From NCBI GenBank assembly GCA_017607445.1, contig JAEVHH010000004.1, positions 6,076,001-6,140,000 of the forward strand: 64,000 nucleotides of DNA. Reading direction: 5' to 3'. Within the stretch, counting starts at the first letter, position 1, and each line of letters begins with the position of its first letter. The DNA is from Histoplasma ohiense (taxonomy: Eukaryota > Ascomycota > Eurotiomycetes > Onygenales > Ajellomycetaceae). A program made the position numbers and the translations under genes. Shown one piece after another: positions 22,729-35,388 of this stretch. The notes under the pieces were generated by a model. The model saw only the letters and a program-made list of their open reading frames with translations, was not told the DNA's origin and did not search any database.

Positions 22729-25700
22729 ATCACTCTCACTCTGTTTCTTGACTAAATTGCTTGATCACTGTGTGGACTCCACTGACTGTGAATATGATCT
22801 TAAGTTTATAGACTGAGACTGTAGTAGATGAGACTGTCTGTTTAGTCAGACAGTCTGCTTTCTCATTGCTCTCTATTTTTATATACTCAGAGACTCATTT
22901 CAGACTTATATTATGTTGTCTGAGGAGCTCATGACAGCAGCTGTAGACTCAGTTCAAGAAAGTTATCATATTGCTTTGTATGTCTCAGATGACTGAGATA
23001 TTATCAAGACAGAGTCAGATTCAAGAATTGATGCTGTTATCTGTGACACAGAGTAAAAGCTTCATCATACACTCTAATACATAACAGATGTCAACTGCTT
23101 CAGTATTAAAGATATATGATATAGAGTTCAGTGCAGCTGAGAAGCTGATCAGCTGTTTATTTCTCTGATAGACTATAAAATTATAGCTCACTCATTTACT
23201 GTTGTCAAGAATCTGTTCTGATTCATTTAAAAAAATATATAGATCTGTTGAAGATTTATTTTTTCATTATTTTTTGAATATCTGAGTAGTATTTTTTTTA
23301 TCTACACTCTCTGTGAAGTCTGTTCTGCATCTTTCTGAGTAGTGTGGAATGATAAGTGTGAATCTATTGACTACAGACAGCAGTATTTTCAATCTGTGAA
23401 TCTTGATCTTCAGATACTGCTGAGTTTCAGTCTCTCTTTCATATTCAATTATTGAGAGAGTTATCTGTGAAATCAGTGAGTGTCTCTTATTTATCATCTG
23501 AAGTCTTGTTGCAAAACATATTTTGATCTTCTTCAGAGCTATTATTGCTGATGAGAGCTCAGCATCTCAGTATAGAGTTGTAATAAATATTGTATAGAAA
23601 ACTGAAAGAACTTCTCTGACTATTATAATAAGCATCTTCTCAACTGTTCTCATATATTATATCAGATGAAAGTTGATCTTCTCATTTCTGTCTATATGTC
23701 ATATTGACTGTATGTGACTGCTGTATCAGATTTCTGTGTTATAGAGTAGTAAGAGAATTATACAGATGATAATCATCTTCTATAGAACATCTGCTGAAAG
23801 CTCATTTCTGATCTTCTCTAGACTTCAGATGTGCTGAGCCACAGCTTTTGTTTTTTTTACTTAGACAGAGATATATAATCTTCAGATGAATCTTCTATTA
23901 AAATATACACTCAGTCAATGAAGTGCTGACTTCTGTTCAGCTGAGATAATGACAGAGTGTATGATTAGATTCTCTGATACAATCACTGACAGTGTTTCAT
24001 TGTATTACTTTGTTATGATATGAATTATCTCAAGCTTTTCTGATGCAAAGATCATCTTATTTGTCTTTCTCTATCTCAGAATACTCTGTATATCATAGCT
24101 GAGAAGAGTAGCATTGTTGTTAAGTGAGTGTATAGCTCATCAAATATTCAGATCATCTGTATAGTCAAAATACAATTTCAGATTCTATCACAGCAGCTCT
24201 GTCAGATACAGAGAAAATAATATTAATGACAGAGAAAATCTCTGTGATATGCTACATTGCATCTGATATACTGCTGTAGTGATCTTCTTCAGCTGAATCT
24301 GAGCTCTGCATTCAGTGAGAAAGCTGTCAATGAGTTGTAGCAGCTTACACAGTCATCTCTATTACATCATCTATTGAAGTAGTTATCTACACAGCACAGC
24401 ATTAAAGACACTCTGCACATTCATTATAATCATGAATATCTTCTTATTTTATGTGAAAGCTGTCTTTATCTCATGAATGAAAGCAGCTATCAGATTCATT
24501 GCAGATCATCTAAGCAGTATCTCTTCATACTACAAACTGATCACATTATGAATGAATGCTGTGTACATCAGTTGTCTTGCAATGATGTATTTCAGCTTTT
24601 TGAAGATTACTGAGAGAAAAATAATAAGTCTTCAGAAGCAGATCAAGCTTCTGTCTCTTTTATCTATCTTGAATATCATTGTCATCTCTGTCAGTTTTCA
24701 GATTCATGAAAAGTGACAGAGTCAGAGACAGCAGTTGTATAGCTGCTGTATAAAGAGAGATATATATTGTCAGTATATCTTGAGCAGCTGTACTGTGATT
24801 TCATCTATATCTGAAGAAATACTCTGTACTTCAATGATATTGCACTCTATCTTCTTCATCTCAAGTCAGAGATTTCAGAGCAGATTTCTCATGTTATTTC
24901 AGTGCTCATCATTCAGTGAATTGTACTTCAGATCATCAGCTGAGTTGTATTACTTTAGAATAATTTATTGAAGTGTCTCAGCTTTGACAGCTGTCTCTTC
25001 TATAATCTGATTTTTAATTATTAGAGAAAGTGCTCTGAGATTGAATTTCAGCTTATATCATACTATCATTTAGTACAGATCTCTGTCATCTCTGATTTCA
25101 TTGATTATTTGTCTTCAGTATACACATTTGACTTTGTGTATTGTATTCTTGAATCAATGCTTTGCAGTCTCTGTCTGATGAGTGATGAGCTCTTGATGCA
25201 TTCTTCAGTAATCTGCTGTTTATCAGAGAGCTATAGTCTGCTCTTGTTGCACTGACTTGCTGACTATCTGAGCTGCAGTCAGAAGATTCTGAATGAAGTA
25301 TCAGATCAGATTATCAAACTATATCACATTCTCAACTCTATCTGAATAAAATATATTCATTATGAAATCTTTGATAAGATCTGCAAAGAGTCTCAGCTGA
25401 GAGTCTGTGATTTTAATCTGAACACTGCTCTGCTGTGTCTGAGATGTTGTTGATAGTATAGTAATTATAGACTGATGATTTGAGCTGCAGTGTAAATTTT
25501 GATGCACTGAAGTGAAAGCAAAAATTATATTGAAGAATATGAGATCAATTACATAATCTATTGCATAAATCAGAACATCTATCTCTTTCACAAAGTTTAT
25601 TTCATATTCACTGATTCACTGAACAACTTCTCTTCTCAGTGCAGATTCACTGTCTCTGATTCAAAGACATCATATCATACATTGAAATTCTCATCTATCA

Positions 25701-26069
25701 GACAGCAGACTGATGAGTTTAAATTAATCAGATAATTTATGACTGTGTCTGTCTCAGACTGTCTGTACACATTGAGAATGTGACAATCATTGACACTGAT
25801 TCACAGCAGATCTCTGTTTTGCACAGATCAGTGTTGCTATACTCTTATCTTTGAACTTTTATATATATATATCATGACTCAGAGTCTCTTCTTCTCTCAC
25901 TGCTTCAGATCAGCGTCATCTCAGCAGTCTATGAGCACAAAGCACTCATATACTGAGTAATTAGAAGTCTTAATATCAGAGTGTGTGTAAGACTTCTGTA
26001 TTCAGATCACTTCACAGCTCTGTTTGAAAGTAAGCTGTAGAGCTATTATATAACAGAAAACTGTTCTGA
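22729..26069 (-). pseudogene. LINE-2 central segment: reverse transcriptase and RNase H
   Basis: Minus strand, heavily decayed. RT: IIARQLMYTAFIHNVIS at about 24540-24590, VQSVFNAVLCR at about 24380-24420 (the FDA box of Tad1-type RTs), then degraded QGSP- and YADD-type boxes at about 24110-24260. RNase H: TEAVDICYVLECM and VTDNSINS at about 23030-23110, then WVSEYIKIESNEKADCLTKQ at about 22840-22910, matching the conserved RNase H end (WVPSH...GNEKAD). The strand is almost free of CG, CC and GG steps. 24900-26069 presumably holds the RT N-terminus and linker or endonuclease sequence, but I could not identify motifs there. Confidence 0.7.
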
Positions 26070-26665
26070 TGTGACAGATTAGCATTCATTAGTAATTATC
26101 TTACGCAATCAACTCCCCTTCTGCACCCGCTTGTTTCTGGCTGTTGTGACCTTGTGTAACCCTCGATGTTCTTCCACTCTGTGCTCTGTGCTTGTGTAGT
26201 TTCTAACAATTCTTTCATATAGCTCTTAATGTTTTTCTGCTTCATGCTCTGTGTTTATATAGTCTCTAACAATTCTTCTGTGTAGCTTCTAATGTTCTTC
26301 TGCTTCATATTCTGCACTCATGTAGTCTCTAATGATTCTTCCATGTAGCTCTCAATGATTCCCCCACCCCACACTCTGCACTTGTGTAGTTTCTAATGAT
26401 TCTTATGCATACCTCTTAATATTCTTCCACCCCACACTCTGCACTTGTGTAGTTTCTAATGATTCTTATGTGTATCTTTTAATATTCTTCTGCTTCATGC
26501 TTCACTGTGAAGTGGCTTCTGATATTCTTCCATCTCAAACTTTCCTCTATAAGAACTCTCTTTGTACAATCTTTTCTTCTGATTTCTTTTCTCTTTTCTT
26601 TCTTAATCAATTTGTAATCTGTATTAGAATAGTGTTAGATTGTTAATTGAAGTACATTCATTACA
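26070..26665 (+). repeat. 5' LTR of C2 (596 bp) with five internal tandem units
   Basis: tgtgacagattagc...gtacattcattaca. Five units of about 62-63 bp, each containing gtagt-tctaa-attctt, run from about 26165 to 26480. The C1 LTR has four, and the difference of 62 bp between the LTR lengths equals one unit. Confidence 0.93.
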
Positions 26666-27047
26666 TTACAAATTGATTCTTCTGTGTTTAAGATCTGAGT
26701 GTCTTGTTATTAGTTCTTACATTCAAATGCATCATTATCAGTTCTTACATTCAAGTGTGTTGTTTACAGATCTGAGTGTCTAGTTATTACAAGAGATTTC
26801 TTGTGAATCTGAGTGCTCTCATTGTTAGTTATATAGATTGTTGTGTCTAAGTATCTGAAACACAATTGACTGTGTTCTATGAGATCTGAGTGTCTACAAA
26901 CTGTAATGCTGTGAATAGTGTTCACAAAGAAGCTTGATCAAGCTTAGCACTGCAACACTGTGAATAGTGTCTGTGAGAGAACTGAGTGTCTACAAGTATT
27001 CCTTTTTCTTTTTTTTATATTATTATTACATATTCTTAGACATTGAA
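26666..27047 (+). other. C2 leader with repeats and a 16-bp palindrome
   Basis: Untranslated stretch between LTR and gag. It begins ttacaaattgattcttctg (candidate primer site). The motif gatctgagtgtct or close variants recurs at about 26690, 26770 and 26880. A perfect palindrome AAGCTTGATCAAGCTT at 26930-26945 is bracketed by two copies of ctgtgaatagtgt. C1 has a one-base-different palindrome at the matching place. Confidence 0.6.
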
Positions 27048-28000
27048 ATGAACTATAAACAATTCTATGAACACCCACTGCATCTGAATGTGATGGATGA
27101 TAACTTAGACCTACAAAGTATCCTTCAGCAGCAGATGCTACAGATGACTGAATTGCAATGATGATTTGCTGAGATGAGCACTTCTGTGTTCACTGTTTCT
27201 TCTACACTCATGTCTCATGAAAAGTCCTCAAGAGAGAAGCTCTCAATTCTCAACAAATATGAGAGAGATCTAGTACTCTATCTTGTGTGGAAGTCAAAAG
27301 TGAATGCCAAATTGGACATTGATGAATGAGCAATAGGCTCACTATTCAATCAAATGTGGTATATTCATAGCAGATTGAATGATGATGTGTTAGCAAAATT
27401 TCAACTCTGAATGAGTTATTATCAGAATCATTAGTGTATGCCAGAGCTAGTCTTCTGACAACTCAACTCTCTCTTCCTCAATTCTATACTTCAAGTCAAG
27501 ATATTGAACTGGCTAAATCAGATTTGTCAGATGAATGTTGTGTTGGCAACTTATCTTTCTGAATTTGATTGCAAGCTTCTAGAAGCAGATGGGCAAGACT
27601 GGAATGATGCTGTTAAAATCAATATATAGTTCAAGAACTTGAATTTTCAATTGCATAACTGAAGTGTAGAGTGTTCAAAGCTCTCAATATACAGTGAATT
27701 CTGTGCTGATCTTTGTCTGTTGAACAATGATCTGTCTCAGTTTCATGCATTTTAAAATTGCAGAGGATTCTGTTGAACAAATGTGTATGCTCTGAACCAC
27801 TCTGCAGCACCTCTCACCTCTGAATCAGAATCAATGAACTGAGTCTCACATGTAAATGCAAGTCATCTGAGAGTCTTCAATGTCTCAGAGAAGAATGTCA
27901 CTGACTGAATTGTCAGAGAAGTCTGCATACACTGCAACAAGTCAGAGCACTTTGCAAATCAATGTCTGAATGCAATCATCTCAAGTAAACCCCCCACACA
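27048..28000 (+). pseudogene. gag: Decayed gag of C2
   Basis: ATG at 27048 gives MNYKQFYEHPLHLNVMDDNLD followed by a glutamine-rich stretch. The frame is broken first by TGA near 27160. The knuckle CIHCNKSEHFANQC (C-x2-C-x4-H-x4-C) is at about 27923-27965. The start is supported by conservation with C1. Confidence 0.8.
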
Positions 28001-28079
28001 CATAAATACTGTGTCATCTGTGGATAGACAAGAACAGAGAAAAGACAAGCTTTTGCTCTAAAATATGAATAAAAACTCA

Positions 28080-31000
28080 AAAAGCAGAAAGCTAGTTGAA
28101 GATTTGAGCAGAAGATGCAAGCAGATGCAATCATAATCTCTGTCATTGTAAATAGCCTAGTCAATGTATGAGCAATGATAGACAGTGGTTTCCTTCATTA
28201 CACTCTTATAGACACTCAGCTGATTGAGAAGCATAAGCTTCAGTGTATCCTCTTTTTCAAACTGTATAAGCTCAGTGGATTTGATGATCTCAGAGGATCC
28301 ACCTTCTACAACATGGTAAGATTTAATGTTGATGTAGAAGGACATGAGAAAAAGAATGTATATGCATATGAAATACAAAATCTTGAGTACAATCTAATAC
28401 TTGGTCTATCATGACTCACAGAATTTGAAACCTTGTTGAATGCATGCAATCACTGCCTTATTTTCTCAGAAGATGACTGTGTTTACAAGAAGAACATCAA
28501 TAGAACTGCTGATCTCATTCAGATATCAATGAAAGTGTACAAACTACTAATTCATCAAGTATATGAGAAGAAGAACATTCAAGTGTTCACTGCTAGCATG
28601 ATGGATATCAAAAAAGTGTTAGAAAAGTTAGAACTCAAAGATCTCAAAAAATCATACAAGAAACTACTCAAATTGTACAAAGACTTTGCAGATGTGTTTG
28701 ATGAGAAAGAAGCTGAAAAGCTTCTCTCTCACTGAGAACCTGATATAGATCATATAATTGAGCTCATTAAGAAAGATGATAAGAACTCACAACTGCTCTG
28801 AGATTCTCTCTACAGTATATCACACAACAAGCTTTTTATTCTATGAAAAACACTCAACAGATTACTGAACAAAGACTTCATTTGTATTAACAACTTATCC
28901 ACCACAGTATCTGTACTGTTTGTGAAGAAATCAGAAGAAGGCTTACAATTCTGCATCAACTACTGAGAACTCAACAAGATTACACAGAAGAACTGATATC
29001 CTCTCTCACTCATCAATGAAATACTTGAATGAATAGAAAAAGCAAAATGATTTATGAAGCTTGACATCTCTGCGGCCTTCTATAAGATAAGAATTAATGA
29101 AGATGATGAATGACTAACTGCTTTTTGTATGTGTTATGAATTATACAAATGAACAGTGATTCTCTTTGAATTAGTGAATGCTCTGAGTATGTTTCAGAAA
29201 TACATTAACTGAGCTCTATAAGATCTGCTCAATGAAATTGTCTCAGTGTACATGAATGATATTTTGATCTTCACTGATGGATTGCTCACTGAGCACTGTA
29301 AGCATGTACAACAAGTGCTTGACTGTCTACAAAAAGCTGAACTGTAAGTGAACATTGACAAATGCAACTCTGAGATCAAGTCTATGATCTATTTAGAATT
29401 CATCATTGAAGCTGAAAAAGATGTATGCATGGATTTTAAGAAGATGAAAGCAATTCTCAACTGAGAGACATCAGTCTCAGTAAAAGAGACTAGAAGCTTT
29501 CTAGAGTTTGTCAATTTCTACTGAAGATTTATCAAGAACTTCTTCAATATTGTATGATCACTGATGAATCTGATTCAGAAAGATGCTGTATTTCAATGAA
29601 CTGACAAAGCAGATGCAGTATTCAAAAAGCTGAAGTGTATGTTCACAAACACTCTGATGCTGCAATCATTTGATTCAGATAAGCATATGATTCTTGAAAT
29701 AGATGTCTCAGATTATGTAGTAGATGAGGCACTGATATAATATGACAACAAAAATATTCTACAATCTTGTGCCTTCATCTTGAAAAAGATGTCATCTGCT
29801 GAATGCAATTATGAGATCTACAACAAGAAGCTTCTAGTGATCATATAATGTCTTGAAGAATGAGAATCTGAACTTATGAGTGTTGAGAGATTTGAGATTG
29901 TTATCAATCATAAGAATCTAGAGTACTTCACAATCACTTGTAAGCTCACTGAGAGGTATATGTGTTGATCATTATTTCTTAGCTGTTTTTTGTTCACAAT
30001 TTGTTATCAATCTGAAGTAGAGAACATTCTTGTGGATGCTCTGTTCTGCTGAAAACAAGATATGTCATCTGATGACTTAGATAACAGATGGAAACACTGA
30101 GAGCATTGATTAATCAACTCCACAATTATAAAAAGTTCTACACAATCAGATGAACCCCACATACATATCAACCAGTCCCAAGCTCAAGAACCCTCACTCA
30201 AAAAACAATGAAGACTAGTAACAGAAGCAGATGAATTCTGACAGCAAGCTGCTGAAGCTGTACAAAGTAAAGCATCTCAATTTTCTGCAGATGTATATCC
30301 AAGAATAGATATCTCAGCATGTTTGATTGATGATGACAACTGCTTATACTTTCAAGATAGACAATGAGTCTCTGATTCAGAATCTCTATGAACATGAATC
30401 ATGCAAGAAATTCATGACTCACTGATGACTGAGCATCCAGAATGTGAAATTATATACAACATCATCATTCAAGAATTCTACTGATCAGATATGTTGAAGA
30501 ATATATACTGGTTTGTACACAACTGTGATCACTGTGGCTCAGTGATGATATGATATGAATGCTGAAAAGGGATGCTGAAGCTTCTATCTGTTCTCAACTG
30601 AATTTGATGTGATATAACTATTGATTTTGCAGTTTTCTTATCTGAAAGTGGAGGTTCTATAAACATTCTAGTCATTGTTGACTGATTCAGCAAGGATGTA
30701 ATACTACAGCTCTGTGATAAGATGAATGCTGAAGTAGTTGCAGATGTCTTTGTCAGAAGTCTGTTCTATTGTATACATAATCTGTCTTCATTCATTGTAT
30801 CAGATAGAGACAGTCAATTCATCAGCACACTCTGAGTCTGTGTATGTCAATTATTAAGAATTGAATGAAAGTTATCAACAGTGTATCACTCAGAGACTGA
30901 TGAAGCTATTGAGAGAATGATATAAATGATAAAGAACATTCTCTGTAAGTTCTGCAATTACACACAAAACAACTGAAGCAATCTGCTGTCACATGCTGAG

Positions 31001-31694
31001 ATTGTGATTAATAGTTGAGATTTTATCATGACAGATGTAAGCTCATTTTTTCTTCTATATAAATACAACTTAGAGATTCTGAACTTTCTTGAGACTCTCT
31101 GAGAAACTGTGTACATCTGCAGTCTCATACAGATAGCAGAGAATATCATGAGTAAGTTGAAGAAAGTTCACAAATAAGCAGAAGCTTCAATGATCAGCAT
31201 TCAGTAAGATTATAAGAATCAAATGAATATCAGAAGAAATTCTGCAACTCAATATTATGTAGAAGACAAAGTCTGACTGAATCTCAAGAACATAAGAATG
31301 AATCATCTCTTATGTATACTAGATTATCATTATATCAAGTATACAGTGAAGAAAGTGCTAGACACATATGATTATCAACTCAACACTCTGTCTGACATCT
31401 ATAATGTCTTTCATACAAATCTGCTCCAATCTGCAGCTGAGAATCCATTCCCCTCACAGAGAATCTCTGATTGACAGTCACTTATCATTGTAGAAGAAGA
31501 TAATGAATTTGAGTGAGAAATCAAAGCAATTCTTGACAATAGAATCAATCATCACTGCTGTGAATATCTTGTCAAATGAGTAGAATATGATCATCTGATC
31601 TGGGAACTCATGTCTGTCTTGAAGAACACTGTCACTCTCAACATCTATGAGTCCTCACTCACTCTGATAGAGGGGGATAATGTGATGAATTAGC
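28080..31694 (+). pseudogene. pol: Decayed pol of C2 (PR-RT-RNase H-integrase-chromodomain)
   Basis: Protease about 28140-28414 (AMIDSGFLHYTLIDTQL...LILGLS). RT about 28890-29530: KLDISAAFYKIRINE, then VYMNDILIF at about 29248-29275, where the catalytic YMDD has one D changed to N. RNase H about 29640-29860 (EIDVSDYVVDEAL). Integrase about 30380-31300: HNCDHCGS of the zinc region near 30520, core with IVSDRDSQF near 30795. The chromodomain near 31505-31640 is EIKAILDNR...EYLVK. Dozens of stops, mostly TGA at Arg or Trp positions (NRYPL has become N-stop-YPL) and a few TAA from CAA. The frame ends DNVMN-TAG inside the 3' LTR. Confidence 0.88.
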
Positions 31695-32276
31695 ATCTGT
31701 TAGTAATTATCTTATGCAATCAACTCTTCTTCTGCATTCATTTGTTTCTGATTATTGTGATCTTGTGTAATTCTCAATGTTCTTTCACTCTGTGCTCTGT
31801 GTTTGTGTAGTTTTTAATAATTCTTCTGTGTAGCTCTTAATGTTCTTCTGCTCTGTGCTCTGTATTTGTGTAGTTTTTAATGATTCTTTCATATAACTTC
31901 TAATGTTCTTCTGCTTCATATTCTGCACTTGTATAGTCTCTAACAATTCTTCTGTGTAGCTCTCAATGATTCCTCTGTCTCATGCTCTGTGCTTGTGTAG
32001 TTTCTAATGATTTTTATATGTATCTCTTAATGTTCTTCTGCTCCACACTTCATGCTTGTGTAGTTTCTAATGATTTTTATATGTATCTCTTAATGTTCTT
32101 CTGCTCTGTGCTTTATTGTGAAGCAGTTTCTGATATTTTTCTGCTCTGAACTTTCCTCTATAAGAACTCTTTTCATATAATCTTTTCTTCTGATTTCTTT
32201 TCTCTTTCCTTTCTTAATCAATTCGTAATCTGTATTAGAATAGTGTTAGATCGTTAATTGAAGTACGTTCATTACA
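31681..32276 (+). repeat. 3' LTR of C2 (596 bp)
   Basis: tgtgatgaattagc...gtacgttcattaca, five tandem units. The preceding tctgatagagggggataa is the polypurine tract, which also encodes the last pol codons. It differs from the 5' LTR mainly by transitions. Confidence 0.93.
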
Positions 32277-32281
32277 TCTGA

Positions 32282-32924
32282 CTGTATTTACTCAGAAAAT
32301 CTGTAGAGAGTGATTTTTCTGCTGATTGTTTCTGCAACATCAGTTATATTATTGATGTTGATATTCTAGTATGAGAAGTTACTTGATGAGCTGCTGTCAA
32401 AGTTCATCTGTGAAATGAGATTGAAGAGTTTCAGATTTGTTGTTTATATACTGAGATTAGACTATTCTTTGACTATTTGACTGTGCTGCTGCTCTGCTGT
32501 GCAGACTGAGTATCATCTGATGCAGATCATCTATCAGATGATATTCTCTTTACTGATAAAGCTCTGAATAGTTACTCATTTACAGAGTGCTAGCTCAGTG
32601 AGCTGTGTTGACTGAGTTGATTAAGTGAATGATGTAGATATCATTACTGTGATCATTGATACTGACTGTGCTGACAGTGATTGCCACTTCTGAGCATCTC
32701 TGTGACATCTATTATCAAGACAGTGAACAGCTGCTAGCTTCTTTTAAGTTAGATGTCTGAGAATGCTATTCATACATCTGAGTGTGACAGAGCAGTGCTG
32801 ATACTCAGCTGAGTAGAGCTGACAGTAATTGATATATTATAATACACTTTTGCACTTCATATCTGTTGACTCTTTATGCTGGCTTGTGAGCTCACTGCAG
32901 TTGAAGCATCTCATCAGTTGAATA
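32282..32924 (-). pseudogene. LINE-2 segment between C2 and S1, probably endonuclease region
   Basis: 643 bp of LINE-2 between two insertions. By position it should hold the C-terminal part of the endonuclease domain or the linker to RT. On the minus strand one frame gives NFDSSSSSNFSY...NININNITDVAETI, which resembles the STIDLTFAS...VAE stretch of fungal LINE endonucleases, but the match is weak after decay. No open frame survives. Confidence 0.4.
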
Positions 32925-34553
32925 TAGACTGGCTGTGTGACCATGCATGGGACTGGGACTAAATATTTCTCCAGTTCTATTATCAAATTTCTTAGTTCTG
33001 GTCTCATATAGTGTTTATTAAATTAGTCACTTTACACTGTTTATATTATAAATCTAGTCTCAGATCATGTTCTTCTTATAAATTACTGATTCTGATTTCA
33101 TTTGATCCCATTTTGTTAAAATGGGACCAAATGGGACCATGATTTACACTATATAGATGATATAATGCTATAAGTGTTATCAAAAATCATTATCTATCAA
33201 AAGAAGTTTAGTGTATTTATGCTCTAGTTCTATTTTGAACTAGTAATGATAGTGATAGATAGATTCACTGCAGTAGATAGGTTGGCAGCGATAGATTGGC
33301 AGCAATAGATAGGTTGGCAGTGGTAGGTTGATTGGCAGCAATAGATAGATTCGCCGCGGTAGATAGGTTGGCAGCGATAGATTAGCAGCAATAGATTAGC
33401 AGCGATAGATTAGCAGCGATAGATTAGCAGCGATAGATTAGCAGTGATAGATTAGCAGCAATAGATTAGCAGTGATAGATAGATTGGCAGCAGCAATAGA
33501 TTAGCAGCAATAGATTAGCAGCGATAGATTAGCAGTGATAGATAGATTGGCAGTGGTAGATAAATTGGCAGCGATGGATAGGTTGGCAGTGATAGATTAG
33601 CAGCGATAGATTAGCAGCGATAGATAGATTGGCAGTGGTAGATAAATTGGCAGCGATAGATAGATTGGCAGTGGTAGATAAATTGGCAGCGATAGATAGG
33701 TTGGCAGCGATAGATTAGCAGCGATAGATTAGCAGCGATAGATAGATTGGCAGTGATAGATAGGTTGGCAGCGATAGATTAGCAGTGATAGATAGCTTAG
33801 TAGTGAGGGATAGCTTAGCAGCGAGGGATAGCTTAGCAGTGAGGGATAGCTTAGCAGCGAGGGATAGCTTAGCAGCGAGGGATAGCTTAGCAGTGAGGGA
33901 TAGCTTAGCAGCGAGGGATAGCTTAGCAGTGAGGGATAGATTGGCAGCGGCGATAGATTAGCAGCGATAGATAGATTGGCAGCAGCGATAGATTAGCAGC
34001 GATAGATTAGCAGCAATAGATTGGCAGCGATAGATAGATTGACAGTGGTAGATAAATTGGCAGTGATAGATAGATTCGCCGCGGTAGATAGGTTGGCAGC
34101 GATAGCTTAGCAGTGAGGGATAGCTTGCAGCAATAGATAGATTGGCAGCGGCGATAGCTTAGCAGTGAGGGATAGCTTAGCAGCGGCAATAGATTAGCAG
34201 CAGTAGATAGATTGGCAGGGGTAAATTGGTTGACAGCACTAGATAGGGGTGATATCTCCACCAATCATATCATCAGATTGATATCTAAGATATGTATTAT
34301 ATAATCATCAGAACAGAACCAAACCTCAGTCAAAATCATAATCAGTCTCAGATCATGTTCTTATTTTTGATAGTCAGTCACTTTACATGAAATATCAAGA
34401 TTTATTAGTCTCATTTCACTCATGTTCTAATAATTCTAGTCACTTTACACTCTCATTCTGATTCTGGTTCCACTGAAAATCATGCCAAGAAATGGACTGG
34501 AATCAAATCAAACCAAATCAAACTTGAAATTCATGGTCTCATCAGTCAGTCTA
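32925..34553. mobile_element. S1: TIR element with minisatellite core, 8-bp TSD
   Basis: Starts TAGACTGGCTGTGTGACCATG and ends with the reverse complement of TAGACTGACTGATGAGACCATG, so the ends are imperfect inverted repeats. Flanks gttgaata (32917-32924) and gttgcata (34554-34561) form an 8-bp duplication with one mismatch. It has no transposase gene. An 8-bp duplication with TAG-starting TIRs suggests a non-autonomous hAT-type element; the superfamily is inferred. S2 and S3 are the same family in opposite orientation. Confidence 0.85.
33248..34240. repeat. Minisatellite core of S1 (14-18 bp units)
   Basis: About 1 kb of short units. The commonest are gatagattagcagc (14 bp), gatagatagattggcagc (18 bp) and gagggatagcttagcag (17-18 bp), in blocks with frequent C/T and G/A variation. 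No gene; long frames on either strand are translations of the repeat. Confidence 0.95.
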
Positions 34554-34561
34554 GTTGCATA

Positions 34562-35388
34562 CACTTTGATGAATGGCAGTACCTCTGGCATTCTGAGTTA
34601 TGTCTCACTGTCAGAGATCTTTTCTCAATAAGTCTGATTCTTTCACTGATATTGAAGAGTGAGAAGTCTTTCATTGAAGTAAGAAAGAAGACAATTCATA
34701 TAATCTTCTCTATCTTAAAATTCACTTCATATTGTAAAAATTTACAGTATATTAATTTTATTTTTATCTGAATCAGAATTTCTTTTTCAATTATTTTATT
34801 TGTGAAAATTCTTATCTTTTCTCAATTCTGAACAAATTTTGAAATCTCTGAGACAGTATAATTATATCATCACTCTGATAGCTGAATCTTCATAGTATCA
34901 AGAATTTCACAGAATGTAGTCACTGTTTTTTCAGTGATCAAAGTATTATATATATCTCTATTGTTTGATATGATCACTCAATCTGTTCTGATGAGCTTTA
35001 TTTTCAGTATATTAGTTACATTTTTTATTCTCTGAATGTTTGCAATAATCATTTGCTGTACAGTATATAACTGCAGCTGAGTGATCTGTTTCACTGATTG
35101 AAAAATAATAAGAATTTGTGAATTCTTCTATTGTTTTGTGCTTTCTATAACACTTCTTGACTGACTGATATTCTTGAGCTGCAGACTGGCTTCACTAACT
35201 CTGTCAGCTGAGAAAGCTGCAGTTTTGATAGAGATAGCTTCAGAAAGAGCAGAGTTTTTTCTTTTCTATACAATATTCACTCAAATAATCAGTTTTCTCA
35301 CAGTTGTTTTTACTGAATTTAACTGTGAGTGAGTATTCAGAGCAGTACTCTCTCTCAGAGTTAATGCTGCACTCAGATCTGCTGTTAT
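34562..35388 (-). pseudogene. LINE-2 segment between S1 and S2, probably ORF1/endonuclease part
   Basis: 827 bp of LINE-2 between two TIR elements. By position it belongs to ORF1 or the start of ORF2. I see no recognisable motif and no frame longer than a few dozen codons on either strand. Confidence 0.4.

Larger units (their letters stand above)
26070..32276 (+). mobile_element. Complete Ty3/gypsy chromovirus C2 (family C), TSD tctga
   Basis: 6,207 bp with 596-bp LTRs (26070-26665 and 31681-32276) flanked by tctga at 26065-26069 and 32277-32281. Plus strand, opposite to C1, and also inserted in LINE-2. Order: 5' LTR, about 380-nt leader, gag, protease, RT, RNase H, integrase, chromodomain, 3' LTR. 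No extra gene. Confidence 0.95.

Noticed and set aside
33248..34240. CRISPR array or centromeric satellite
   Set aside because: Units are contiguous without spacers, vary from 14 to 18 bp, and lie wholly inside TIR elements with target duplications.
34007..34264. 85-codon and 91-codon frames in the minisatellites (34007-34264 minus, 39517-39792 plus)
   Set aside because: They are translations of the tandem units, not conserved in frame among S1, S2 and S3.
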